Assembly (NCBI GenBank): GCA_964601735.1 | Contig: CAZROO010000011.1 | Span: 1-40,684, forward strand | Length of the DNA stretch: 40,684 nucleotides | Source of the DNA: DATAJX01 sp964601735 | GTDB lineage: Bacteria > Pseudomonadota > Alphaproteobacteria > UBA2136 > UBA6156 | Direction: 5' to 3' | Shown: piece after piece, positions 32,854-39,929 of the stretch | Layout: each line of letters starts with the position of its first letter | Position numbering within the stretch: position 1 is the stretch's first letter | Translations under genes and position numbers: made by a program | The notes under the pieces: model-generated | Told to the model about the DNA's origin: nothing | What the model saw: only the letters and a program-made list of their open reading frames with translations | Databases searched by the model: none

Positions 32854-34482
32854 ATGTCCACCGCGACCGATTTGCGCCCGAGCGAAATCACCAAGATTCT
32901 GACCCAGCAGCTTTCGGGCCTGAGTGCCGGCGGCAGCCTGGAAGAAGCCGGCCAGGTTGTGGCGGTGGGTGACGGTGTAGCCCGGGTTTATGGCTTGAGC
33001 GGTGTGCAGGCCGGTGAGCTGGTGAAATTCGGCGATGTTTCCGGCATGGCGCTGAACCTGGACGAAGACCATGTGGGTTGCGTGATTTTCGGCGACGACC
33101 GTTCGGTGAAGGAAGGCGATCTGGTCAAGCGCACCGGCGAGATTGTGAGCGTGGGCATCGGCAAGGAACTGCTGGGCCGCACCGTGGACGCGCTGGGTAA
33201 CCCGATTGACGGGCTGGGGCCCATCAAGACCAAGCAGACCGCGCGGGTGGAAGTGATTGCGCCGGGTATTGTGAAGCGCAAGAGCGTGCACGAACCGCTG
33301 CAAACCGGCCTGAAGGCGATTGACGCGCTGGTGCCGATTGGCCGCGGGCAACGTGAGCTGATTATCGGTGACCGCCAGACCGGCAAGACCGCGGTGGCGA
33401 TTGATGCCATCATTAACCAGAAGGGCACGCACAAGACCAAGAAACCGGTGTTCTGTGTTTATGTCGCCATCGGCCAGAAACGCTCGACCGTGGCACAGGT
33501 GGTGGAAAAGCTGCGCGCCGCCGGTGCGCTGGACTACACCATTGTGGTGGCTGCGACCGCGAGCGACCCCGCGCCGATGCAGTTCATCGCCCCGTATGCC
33601 GGTTGCGCGATGGCCGAGTATTTCCGCGACAACGGCATGCATGCGCTGATTGTTTATGACGACCTTTCCAAGCAGGCCGTGGCCTACCGCCAGATGAGCC
33701 TGCTGCTGCGCCGCCCGCCGGGCCGCGAAGCCTACCCCGGTGACGTGTTCTACCTGCACAGCCGCTTGCTGGAACGTGCCGCGAAGCTCAGCGACGACAT
33801 GGGTGCCGGTTCGCTGACCGCGTTGCCGATTATCGAAACGCAGGCCGGTGACGTGTCGGCTTATATTCCGACCAACGTGATTTCGATTACCGATGGGCAG
33901 ATTTTCTTGGAATCTGATTTATTCTACGCCGGTATCCGCCCTGCCATTAACGTGGGTTTGTCGGTTTCCCGCGTGGGTGGTGCCGCGCAAACCAAGGCGA
34001 TGAAGAAGCTGGCCGGGACGATGCGCCTGGATTTGGCGCAATACCGCGAAATGGCGGCGTTCAGCCAGTTTGCCAGTGACCTTGACGCCAGCACCCGCAA
34101 CCTGCTGAGCCGGGGCGAGCGCCTGACCGAGTTGCTGAAGCAGAAGCAATACCAGCCGCTGCGCGTGAGCGAGCAGATTATTTCGGTTTATGCCGGGACG
34201 AAGGGCTACCTTGACACCATCGAGCCCAAGCATGTGACGCTGTTTGAGCAGCACGTGCACGAACTGGCCCGCAGCGCCTATGCCAAGGTGCTGGATGCCA
34301 TTGAGGAAAAGGGCGAGTTGAACGACGAAACCGAAACCGCCGTGAAGAAGCTGCTGGAAAGCGCCAAGAACAGCTTTAACCCCGCCGACGCCGTATTGCA
34401 AACCCGCGCCAAGCCGGTGAGCGAGACCAAAAAGGCTGATGAGGATGCCGCACTGAAGGTGGCCAAGAAGGGTAAAAAATAA
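32854..34482 (+). CDS. atpA: ATP synthase F1 subunit alpha
   Basis: The 542-aa subunit carries the non-catalytic nucleotide sites: GDRQTGKTA P-loop, VAIGQKRSTV, IVYDDLSKQAVAYRQMSLLLRRPPGREAYPGDVFYLHSRLLERAAK, and NVISITDGQIFLE. AAGGAG precedes the ATG. Compared with the usual length of about 510, it has a Lys-rich C-terminal extension of about 35 residues (KKADEDAALKVAKKGKK). It ends in a strong terminator instead of running into atpG. Confidence 0.98.
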   Translation: MSTATDLRPSEITKILTQQLSGLSAGGSLEEAGQVVAVGDGVARVYGLSGVQAGELVKFGDVSGMALNLDEDHVGCVIFGDDRSVKEGDLVKRTGEIVSVGIGKELLGRTVDALGNPIDGLGPIKTKQTARVEVIAPGIVKRKSVHEPLQTGLKAIDALVPIGRGQRELIIGDRQTGKTAVAIDAIINQKGTHKTKKPVFCVYVAIGQKRSTVAQVVEKLRAAGALDYTIVVAATASDPAPMQFIAPYAGCAMAEYFRDNGMHALIVYDDLSKQAVAYRQMSLLLRRPPGREAYPGDVFYLHSRLLERAAKLSDDMGAGSLTALPIIETQAGDVSAYIPTNVISITDGQIFLESDLFYAGIRPAINVGLSVSRVGGAAQTKAMKKLAGTMRLDLAQYREMAAFSQFASDLDASTRNLLSRGERLTELLKQKQYQPLRVSEQIISVYAGTKGYLDTIEPKHVTLFEQHVHELARSAYAKVLDAIEEKGELNDETETAVKKLLESAKNSFNPADAVLQTRAKPVSETKKADEDAALKVAKKGKK

Positions 34483-34493
34483 GAAGGTAAAAG

Positions 34494-34532
34494 AAAATCG
34501 CCCCAGCCTTAAAGGCTGGGGCGATTTTTTTT
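34494..34532. terminator. Terminator after atpA
   Basis: AATCGCCCCAGCC / GGCTGGGGCGATT with a short AT loop and T8, 12 nt after the atpA stop. It overlaps the last codons and stop of the convergent gene. Confidence 0.93.
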
Positions 34533-34946
34533 GTGATTGGGGTCGTCCCGGATAAGCTTGATGTGCCTATTGTGGGAAGCACCGGGCTCAAGATTGTGGA
34601 ATTCGACCCGCCAACGTACCGGTGCAGGGTCGGTAAAAGAGACTTCCTGGAACTCGGCGGTTGGAACCGGTACGCCGACCAGCCAAATGTAGGGCATGGC
34701 CAGTACGTGGTGTTGAAGATAACTGAGGAGTTCGGCGACGACGTCTTGCCCCTGAACGGAAAGGAATGGATTACGCCATACGCCTACCACCGGGATGTTG
34801 AGGCTGTTGAAACGCCATTCACGTTTGGCCCGGTGATTGAGAGCATAAGCGTGGGCCCGGAATTCGGCAAAGGAGGCGAACAGGTGGTGATCGAGGGTTT
34901 CGGTTTCTTCTGCCTTGCCGACCAGTTGGAGGTTGGAGGCTGACAT
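34509..34946 (-). CDS. Unknown 145-aa protein convergent with atpA
   Basis: ATG 34946 has GGAG 7 nt upstream. The product is soluble, with aromatic-rich central sequence (WRFNSLNIPVVGVWRNPFLSVQGQDVVAELLSYLQHHVLAMPYIWLVGVPV) and a charged tail. No family recognised. The last residues (KKNRPSL) are read from the left half of the atpA terminator hairpin. The first residues are read from a 7-bp array. It is one of the genes separating atpA from atpG. Confidence 0.6.
   Translation of the reverse strand: MSASNLQLVGKAEETETLDHHLFASFAEFRAHAYALNHRAKREWRFNSLNIPVVGVWRNPFLSVQGQDVVAELLSYLQHHVLAMPYIWLVGVPVPTAEFQEVSFTDPAPVRWRVEFHNLEPGASHNRHIKLIRDDPNHKKNRPSL
34924..34944. repeat. 7-bp tandem array at a gene start
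   Basis: Units AGTTGGA, GGTTGGA, GGCTGAC, ending at the start codon of the minus-strand 145-aa gene (encoding SASNLQL). Confidence 0.55.
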
Positions 34947-34993
34947 GTAAAAGCTCCGGTGATTCGAGTAACGATGCGTGGCTATATAGTGCA

Positions 34994-35022
34994 AAAAAAC
35001 GCCCCTGCAAGGGGCGTTTTTC
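34994..35022 (-). terminator. Terminator of the His/Lys-rich protein gene
   Basis: AACGCCCC / GGGGCGTT with a TGCAA loop. The T-run follows on the minus strand (T7), and the plus strand also has T5. Confidence 0.88.
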
Positions 35023-35039
35023 AGCTGTGTAACCGAGCG

Positions 35040-35282
35040 TTACTTGGCGGCCTTTTTGTGGGCGGCGGCCTTGTGCATGCGGTGATGCTTTTTGTGGGCA
35101 CCCTTGCGCCAGTGGTGCGCGTGGCGCTTGCCGGACTTGGCTTCGTGACCCTTGGCCACGCCTTGCTGGGTTTCGGTTTTGTTGATGATGATTTTGCTGC
35201 CTTGGGGCATCACGCCGTCGTCGGCGAGGGCGGGCATGGCAATGGCGGCGGCCAGCGCGGCGAGGATGAGGGTCTTGGTCAT
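35040..35282 (-). CDS. Small secreted His/Lys-rich basic protein
   Basis: ATG 35282 has AAGGAG 9 nt upstream. The 80-aa product has a signal peptide (MTKTLILAALAAAIAMPALA) and a mature part that becomes strongly basic (GKRHAHHWRKGAHKKHHRMHKAAAHKKAAK). It is exported. The His/Lys-rich tail could bind metal or acidic polymers, but that is inference. No family recognised. Confidence 0.68.
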   Translation of the reverse strand: MTKTLILAALAAAIAMPALADDGVMPQGSKIIINKTETQQGVAKGHEAKSGKRHAHHWRKGAHKKHHRMHKAAAHKKAAK

Positions 35283-35412
35283 GGAGTGAGCTCCTTTGGT
35301 TTGATGTTGGTTCATTCAGGCCCGTTGGGGCTTCAGATTTAAAATGGGGCGCGGGCGGGGTTTGTTCAACCGTGAAGCGCAGCGGTGTAAGTTTGGCGAA
35401 AAGGAACTGTCA

Positions 35413-35440
35413 CATAAAAAACCACCCCGCCGGGGTGGTT
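35413..35440 (-). terminator. Terminator of the 101-aa secreted protein gene
   Basis: ACCACCCC / GGGGTGGT stem, followed on the minus strand by a run of six T. Confidence 0.85.
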
Positions 35441-35454
35441 TGGAGTGCCTGCGC

Positions 35455-35760
35455 CTAGCGGTGATGGTTCCAGTGCTGGTCGTGGTGGCCACGGTAGTGG
35501 CGGTGGCGAACGGGTTCGCGCACCCAGACGGTGCGGCAAACCTTGCGATGGTTATGCCACCAGCAGCGGGTTTTGCGCACACGGACAAACTCTTGCCGCG
35601 GCACATAACGCATGCCGTCATAGTAGCCGTCGCGGTAACCTTCGGGGCGTACCACGGTGCGCTCGGTGATGATTCTTTCGTCGGCGTGGGCAGGGGTGGT
35701 GACGGCCATGGCGCCGCTGAGGCCGGCGGTCAGGGCCAGCATGGTTACAAGCGTTTTCAT
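35455..35760 (-). CDS. Small secreted Arg/His/Trp-rich protein
   Basis: AAGGAGGAACGAAC precedes the ATG at 35760, an ideal ribosome site. The 101-aa product has a signal peptide (cleavage near HA-DERI). The mature domain contains TRCWWHNHRKVCRTVWVREPVRHRHYRGHH. The two Cys (C-x8-C) may pair in the periplasm. It resembles its neighbour at 35040 in being short, exported and basic. No family recognised. Confidence 0.72.
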   Translation of the reverse strand: MKTLVTMLALTAGLSGAMAVTTPAHADERIITERTVVRPEGYRDGYYDGMRYVPRQEFVRVRKTRCWWHNHRKVCRTVWVREPVRHRHYRGHHDQHWNHHR

Positions 35761-35777
35761 GTTCGTTCCTCCTTTTT

Positions 35778-35802
35778 CATGAGCCCGCAGGACAGGCTCA
35801 TG
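35778..35802 (-). promoter_or_regulatory. Leader hairpin of the 101-aa gene
   Basis: CATGAGCC and GGCTCATG form a perfect 8-bp stem just upstream of the AAGGAGG ribosome site on the minus-strand mRNA. Confidence 0.5.
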
Positions 35803-35948
35803 CGTGCAAGGGTGCGGCGCCTAGGGGTAAGGCGCAAGACGGAAACGTTCCGCTGTAAGCTGACTGATATTTACCTGACAAGACCTTTACATTTGTGCGG
35901 TTGAGTCTGTTTAAAAGAAAAACAATCGAGGCTTCGAAACCGATGGTA

Positions 35949-36023
35949 CTGGATTCCCGGTTGTGCGCGGCATGAAGGGATGTGGCTTTGATATGGACTG
36001 TGGGCCGTGCTCCCGGGAATGAC
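35949..36023. repeat. 75-bp palindromic repeat ending in GGATTCCCGG/CCGGGAATGAC
   Basis: CTGGATTCCCGG at the left and TCCCGGGAATGAC at the right are complementary, with partly complementary sequence between them. The ends match those of the short REP-like palindrome in atpG, so it looks like a longer relative. Confidence 0.65.
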
Positions 36024-36129
36024 GCCAGCAGCGGCAAGGAGGCGGCATGACGGCGGTGTTTAGTGGTTGCTCCGAGGTGGGTTGGGGGAAAAGATTGCAC
36101 CACGCCGGGGGTTTTGCTACAAGCGACGC

Positions 36130-37020
36130 ATGGCGACTTTAAAAACCCTGCGCACGCGTATCAAGAGTGTTAAAAACACCCAGCAAATCACCAAAACCAT
36201 GAAGATGGTGGCTGCTGCCAAGGTGCGCCGCGCCCGTGCTGCGGTAGACGGTGCCCGGCCTTATGCCGCGCGCCTGAGCCAGATTCTTGCAGATTTGACC
36301 GCCAATGCGGGTGGCGGCGCGCCGCTGCTGCTGACTGGGCGCGATAATGTGAAGACCGTGCGTTTGATTGCCTGTGGTACCGACCGCGGGCTTTGCGGCA
36401 GCCTCAATGCCAACCTGGTAAAGACCGCCACCCAGTGGGTGCGCCAGCAGCAGGCGCTGGGCCGCCATGTGCAGCTGGTGGGCGTGGGGCGTAAGATGCG
36501 CGATGCCTTTAAACAGACTTTTCCCAACCTGCTGGTGGGCAGCCACACCGACCTGGGCCGCCACGTGGAGGTGGGCCATGCCCAGGCCGTGGCGAACGAA
36601 GCCTGCGCCGCGTTTGAAGATGGTGCCGTGGATGAAGTGCACCTGGTGTTCAGTGCCTGCGTGAGCATGCTGAGCCAAACACCTACGGTTAAACAGCTTT
36701 TGCCTTTTAGTGGTGAGAAAGATCTGGATTCCCGCCTGCGCGGGAATGGGGCGGAAGAAGTGCGGTCGGTGACCAGCTATGAGCCCTCTGCCGAGGCGGT
36801 GCTGGAAAAACTGCTGCCGCTGAATTTGACCCAACAGGTGTTTGCCGCGCTGCTGGAAACCAATGCCAGCGAGCAGGCCGCGCGCATGACCGCGATGGAT
36901 GCCGCGACGCGCAACGCGGGGCAGATGATCAAGAAGCTGTCGATTCAGTACAACCGCAGCCGCCAGGCCGCGATTACCAAGGAGCTGATTGAGATCATCA
37001 GCGGGGCCGAAGCCCTCTGA
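36130..37020 (+). CDS. atpG: ATP synthase F1 subunit gamma
   Basis: Gamma is the rotating central shaft. The 296-aa product starts MATLKTLRTRIKSVKNTQQITKTMKMVAAAKVRRA, has GTDRGLCGSLN, and ends with ASEQAARMTAMDAATRNAGQMIKKLSIQYNRSRQAAITKELIEIISGAEAL, the conserved rotor helix. The start is ATG 36130; the frame from 36067 is not family-like. Residues around DSRLRGNG are encoded by a REP-like palindrome inserted in frame in the variable segment after VKQLLP. It stands apart from atpHA and atpD. Confidence 0.97.
   Translation: MATLKTLRTRIKSVKNTQQITKTMKMVAAAKVRRARAAVDGARPYAARLSQILADLTANAGGGAPLLLTGRDNVKTVRLIACGTDRGLCGSLNANLVKTATQWVRQQQALGRHVQLVGVGRKMRDAFKQTFPNLLVGSHTDLGRHVEVGHAQAVANEACAAFEDGAVDEVHLVFSACVSMLSQTPTVKQLLPFSGEKDLDSRLRGNGAEEVRSVTSYEPSAEAVLEKLLPLNLTQQVFAALLETNASEQAARMTAMDAATRNAGQMIKKLSIQYNRSRQAAITKELIEIISGAEAL
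36724..36750. repeat. REP-like palindrome inside atpG
   Basis: TGG-ATTCCCGC-CTGC-GCGGGAAT: a perfect 8-bp stem with a CTGC loop, in coding sequence. The core fits ATTCCC-N8-GGGAAT, the form of Neisseria dRS3 repeats. Confidence 0.8.
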
Positions 37021-37190
37021 TGAACCCGAAGCTCAAGTTCTTCATTTTGGCTGTGGTTCTGCTGTTTGCCGCGTGGGTGGTTTACCGCATGCGCACTGTT
37101 CCGCAGCCGCATACTGCTGCTGCCGCGACCCCGGCGGCCAAGCCCGCGCCCAAGCCGGTGGAACGGTTTGTGCCGGGCGTTCACTACTAA
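37020..37190 (+). CDS. Small single-span membrane protein coupled to atpG
   Basis: The ATG uses the last A of the atpG stop (TGATG), so translation is coupled. The 56-aa product has one N-terminal membrane helix (FFILAVVLLFAAWVVYRM) and an Ala/Pro/Lys-rich tail ending FVPGVHY. No family recognised. Location suggests co-production with the rotor subunit. Confidence 0.6.
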   Translation: MNPKLKFFILAVVLLFAAWVVYRMRTVPQPHTAAAATPAAKPAPKPVERFVPGVHY

Positions 37191-37192
37191 TT

Positions 37193-37740
37193 CTATTTAC
37201 TGGCGAGCTGCGACGGGCAGCGGTAGAGGCTGACGGCGTTGCCGCTGCCTTCTTTATACAGCGGGCGGATGTTGAGGGTGCCTTTGCGCGGCTGGGTGAG
37301 GTTCCAGGTTTCTTGCCCGTTGTAGTTATTGTGGTGGCAGTCGAGTACCAGCGTGACGCTGGTGACGGTGGTGCGTGAGGTGATTTGGCTTTGCATGCTG
37401 CGGAGGTGGCAGGTGCCCGCGCCCGCGACGCTGATGCGCTTGCCTTGCACGTTATACCAGGCGCTGTCGCATAGTTCGGGATAGGCGGCCCAGGTGCCGG
37501 TGAAGTTTTTTTCCAGTTGGCTGAATTCGATTTTGGCGTGCTGGGGTTTGTAATCGGAAATGACCGCGCGTGGCACCGGTTTGGTGAATACCGGCGGCGG
37601 CAGGAGGAGGGCCTGGCGAGGTTGGGTGGACGAAACCGTGGCCGCGGCGGCGGGTTGGGCCTTGGCCGCGACCTTGCTGGGCATGTGCCGGTACAGGTAA
37701 GCCCCGACCATGACGAGGATGAGGGCCATGATCCCCGCGA
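37193..37740 (-). CDS. Membrane-anchored protein with Cys-containing extracytoplasmic domain, 5' end lost in the gap
   Basis: The frame runs into the N-gap. The visible part of about 180 aa has a hydrophobic segment (IMALILVMVGAYLY), a Pro/Ala linker, and a domain with FTGTWAAYPELCDSAWYNVQGKRISVAGAGTCHL ... LDCHHNNYNGQETWNL ... NIRPLYKEGSGNAVSLYRCP. Four Cys suggest two disulfides and periplasmic placement. The ATG at 37729 may or may not be the true start. No family recognised. Confidence 0.6.
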
Positions 37741-37840
37741 NNNNNNNNNNNNNNNNNNNNNNNNNNNNNNNNNNNNNNNNNNNNNNNNNNNNNNNNNNNN
37801 NNNNNNNNNNNNNNNNNNNNNNNNNNNNNNNNNNNNNNNN
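37741..37840. other. Assembly gap of 100 N
   Basis: Exactly 100 Ns, the usual placeholder for a scaffold gap of unknown length. Sequence on either side belongs to interrupted minus-strand genes, so unseen genes may lie within. Confidence 0.98.
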
Positions 37841-38142
37841 CCGGGCGTGCCCAGGGGCGGCGGAGACGGCGGGTGAGCGGGTACGGGCATCACCGCGATG
37901 GGTTTGCCGGTGCCGGGCAGGGTAACGACGCGGGTGGTGATGCCACTTGTAGCCGGGATGCTGACGGCGGGAGGTGGTTCGAGGCCGCCTTCCGGCGACG
38001 GCGCCAGCGGCGAGGTTATGGTGGCGGGTGCCTGCCGGCTGACCGGCGTGGACCAGTTGTTGAGAATGTTTTTACCGATGTTGGCCAGCACCAGCAGGGC
38101 GATGAACCCTGCCAGCATGGCGGCGGCGAAGGAGACGTTCAT
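37841..38142 (-). CDS. Membrane-anchored Pro-rich protein, 3' end lost in the gap
   Basis: ATG 38142 follows GAAGGAG-type bases on the opposite gene's end and starts MNVSFAAAMLAGFIALLVLANIG, a membrane anchor. A Pro/Thr/Ser-rich stretch (PLAPSPEGGLEPPPAVSIPAT) then runs to the gap. It may be the front of the gene at 37193 or a separate gene; the gap prevents a decision. Confidence 0.5.
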
Positions 38143-38400
38143 CTAGTAGCCGCTGCTGCCCGGCATTGTCTCACCCTGGAGCAGGTTGGTGGGCTGCGAG
38201 GTGGGGCTGATGATGTCGAAGGTCGTGTTGCTGACTACTTCGGCTGGTGTGCTGGAAGAAATGATGCTGGTGGGCGAGATGGTATCGGCAGTGTGGTCGA
38301 TCGTCAGCTTATTGCTTTTGTGCCAGGCGAGGACGGCGGCGATGGCGACGATGATAACCACCACGGCGACGGCGGCCAGGATTTTGCGTTGCGACGACAT
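38143..38400 (-). CDS. Small membrane-anchored Thr/Ser-rich protein A
   Basis: AAGGAG lies about 10 nt before the ATG. The 85-aa product has a positive start (MSSQRK), one membrane helix (ILAAVAVVVIIVAIAAVLAW) and a Thr/Ser/Ile-rich tail with twice-occurring ISPTS. It resembles the gene at 38505 in layout and may be a paralogue. No family recognised. Confidence 0.6.
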   Translation of the reverse strand: MSSQRKILAAVAVVVIIVAIAAVLAWHKSNKLTIDHTADTISPTSIISSSTPAEVVSNTTFDIISPTSQPTNLLQGETMPGSSGY

Positions 38401-38504
38401 GGGAACACACTCCTTTGTTGGAGGGATATTCTAAATGGCCGTATCCTTGAACTTAAGACAAAATCCCATAAAAAACCGAAGCGGCGAAATTGCTATTGTG
38501 TTTT

Positions 38505-38777
38505 CTACGGGGTTGTGGCCGGGGCCATGCCGTTGGGCGACTCGAGCGTGTCCGTGGGGCTGGGATAACCGGTTGTGCTGCTGACCTCGAACAGGCTGCC
38601 CGGCGCGGCGCCGGGCATGGTGGTGCTTGGCACAGTCGTGGCGGTGTCGGTCATCGGTATGTTGGTGGTATTGTAATCTTCCACCGCCGTGGTGTTGCGC
38701 TTGTAAACGGCGTAGGCAATGCCCAGCACCACGATGACAACAAGAACGACGGCAAGCCAGCGAGCATTGGCGCTCAT
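38505..38777 (-). CDS. Small membrane-anchored Thr/Ser-rich protein B
   Basis: I chose ATG 38777 with AAAGGA about 8 nt upstream (the frame runs to 38804). The 90-aa product has one membrane helix (WLAVVLVVIVVLGIAYAVY) and a Thr/Pro/Ser-rich tail (TNIPMTDTATTVPSTTMPG). Same layout as protein A and same direction, probably a duplicated pair. No family recognised. Confidence 0.6.
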   Translation of the reverse strand: MSANARWLAVVLVVIVVLGIAYAVYKRNTTAVEDYNTTNIPMTDTATTVPSTTMPGAAPGSLFEVSSTTGYPSPTDTLESPNGMAPATTP

Positions 38778-38871
38778 GAGTGATTTCCTTTCGTTTTCTG
38801 CCACTCTATTGAAGCACCTGCCGCACGGTAAAAACCATAAGGAAAAAGACAGGCGATATAAAAAAGCGGCG

Positions 38872-39750
38872 CTAAGCGCGCTGGAACGTGAGCGTATGGC
38901 CGGCCAGCAGTTGCGCGACGCGGGAGACCTGGGCGGGGTCGCCTGACGTTAGGTAGACCGATTGCAGGTTGCGGGTTGCAGGTTGCAGGGGGTCAAATTC
39001 GGGGTGGCGGGAGAGGTAGTCTTCCAGCGCGTTGGCCACTGCCTGCGGCTGGTTGAGCAGGCGGGTGGCGGCGGGCAGGGCGGCGCGGAAGAGGTGGGCG
39101 ACCAGCGGGTAGTGGGTGCAGCCCAGGATTGCCCATTCTGGTCCAGCTTGTAGCTTGCAGCTTGTAGCTTGCAGGTAGGATTTATAGTTACCGAGCATTT
39201 TCTGCACGTATTCTTCGACCACTTCCTTCACGTGCTCTTCCGGAGCGCCGGACTCGAGCAGGGGGACGAGTTTGGGACAGGCCTGGCCGATGACGCGGGC
39301 GTGGGGGCAGCGCTTGGCCACTTCGGTTTCGAACACGCCGCTGTTCACCGTGAGGCTGGTGCCGAACAGGGCGATGGTGTCGGTATTGTACTTTTGCGGG
39401 AACTGCGGGGTTTTGACCGACCACGGGGTTTGGGTGGCGGCTTCGACCGTGGGGGCGATGATGCCGAGGATTTTTTTGTGTGGATGATGGCGGGGCAGCC
39501 AGTCGTGTTGCAGCGTGCGCGCCGCCGCGGCCGATGCCGTATTGCAGGCGAGAAGGATGAGCTTGCAGCCGTTGGCGAAGAGGACTTCCATCGCCTGCCG
39601 GGTGTGCTCGACGATTGCGGGGCCGGATTTGTCGCCGTAGGGCGCGTTGGCGTGGTCGCCGTAATAGATGAACTGGCGCTGCGGGAAGCGCGCGAGCAGT
39701 TCGTTCATTACCGTGAGGCCGCCGTGGCCGGAGTCAAAAACACCGATCAT
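38872..39750 (-). CDS. murI: Glutamate racemase
   Basis: MurI makes D-glutamate for peptidoglycan. The 292-aa product has FDSGHGGLTVMNELL with the catalytic-region Asp, YYGDHANAPYGDKS, the first catalytic Cys in LLACNTASA, and the second in LGCTHYPLV. Two 7-bp arrays enlarge loops: one before ILGCTHYPL (QATSCKLQAGPE), one near the C-terminus (DPLQPATRNLQ). Directly upstream is a second copy of the first 12 codons. The gene is transcribed against the atp genes and separates atpG from atpD. Confidence 0.95.
   Translation of the reverse strand: MIGVFDSGHGGLTVMNELLARFPQRQFIYYGDHANAPYGDKSGPAIVEHTRQAMEVLFANGCKLILLACNTASAAAARTLQHDWLPRHHPHKKILGIIAPTVEAATQTPWSVKTPQFPQKYNTDTIALFGTSLTVNSGVFETEVAKRCPHARVIGQACPKLVPLLESGAPEEHVKEVVEEYVQKMLGNYKSYLQATSCKLQAGPEWAILGCTHYPLVAHLFRAALPAATRLLNQPQAVANALEDYLSRHPEFDPLQPATRNLQSVYLTSGDPAQVSRVAQLLAGHTLTFQRA
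38962..38989. repeat. 7-bp tandem array in murI (3' part)
   Basis: Units TTGCAGG, TTGCGGG, TTGCAGG, TTGCAGG. They encode LQPATRNLQ on the minus strand. Confidence 0.78.
39147..39174. repeat. 7-bp tandem array in murI (middle)
   Basis: Units CTTGTAG, CTTGCAG, CTTGTAG, CTTGCAG, an alternating 14-bp pattern. They encode LQATSCKLQA on the minus strand. Confidence 0.8.
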
Positions 39751-39848
39751 AGCTGCGTTTCCAAAAGAAAGAGGGCGTGGATGCCAGCCTGCGCTGGCAT
39801 GAAGCCGTGGGGGAGGCCGCCGTGGCCGCTGTCGAAGATGCCGAACAT
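39747..39848 (-). pseudogene. Duplicated 5' end of murI, interrupted by a REP-like palindrome
   Basis: Read from 39848 the minus strand gives MFGIFDSGHGGL, nearly the same as the murI start MIGVFDSGHGGL, but with several synonymous differences. The match then stops and a REP-like palindrome follows. The 33-residue frame ends in a TGA that overlaps the murI ATG (ATGA). It looks like the remnant of an older or different murI start, or a short upstream reading frame made by the repeat. Confidence 0.75.
39778..39802. repeat. REP-like palindrome upstream of murI
   Basis: TGG-ATGCCAGC-CTGC-GCTGGCAT-GA: the same 8-bp stem, CTGC loop and flanks as the atpG element, with two base pairs changed on both arms. 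Confidence 0.8.
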
Positions 39849-39871
39849 TTGTTTTTAGTACCTGAAAATGC

Positions 39872-39901
39872 TTGACCCGTCAGCATTAATTGGGCATTTA
39901 T
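39872..39901 (+). promoter_or_regulatory. Possible atpD promoter with overlapping palindrome
   Basis: TTGACC (39872-39877) and ATTTAT (39896-39901) are 18 nt apart, about 30 bp before atpD. An inverted repeat AATGC-TTGAC-CC-GTCA-GCATT (39867-39887) covers the -35. Confidence 0.45.
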
Positions 39902-39929
39902 CGCGGCGTTAGAACAGAAGAGAGAATTT

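Larger units (their letters stand above)
35761..36129. other. 369-bp divergent intergenic region
   Basis: Between the 101-aa gene and atpG. It holds an RNA hairpin near the minus gene (35778-35802) and a 75-bp palindromic repeat (35949-36023). I see no convincing atpG promoter, and the atpG ribosome site is weak. Confidence 0.6.

Noticed and set aside
32191..33759. Long minus-strand frame (522 codons) across atpH and atpA
   Set aside because: It is antisense to conserved ATP synthase genes and has no ribosome site or family pattern.
38962..39174. Heptad arrays as a possible CRISPR
   Set aside because: Units are 7 bp with no spacers, and there are no cas genes.
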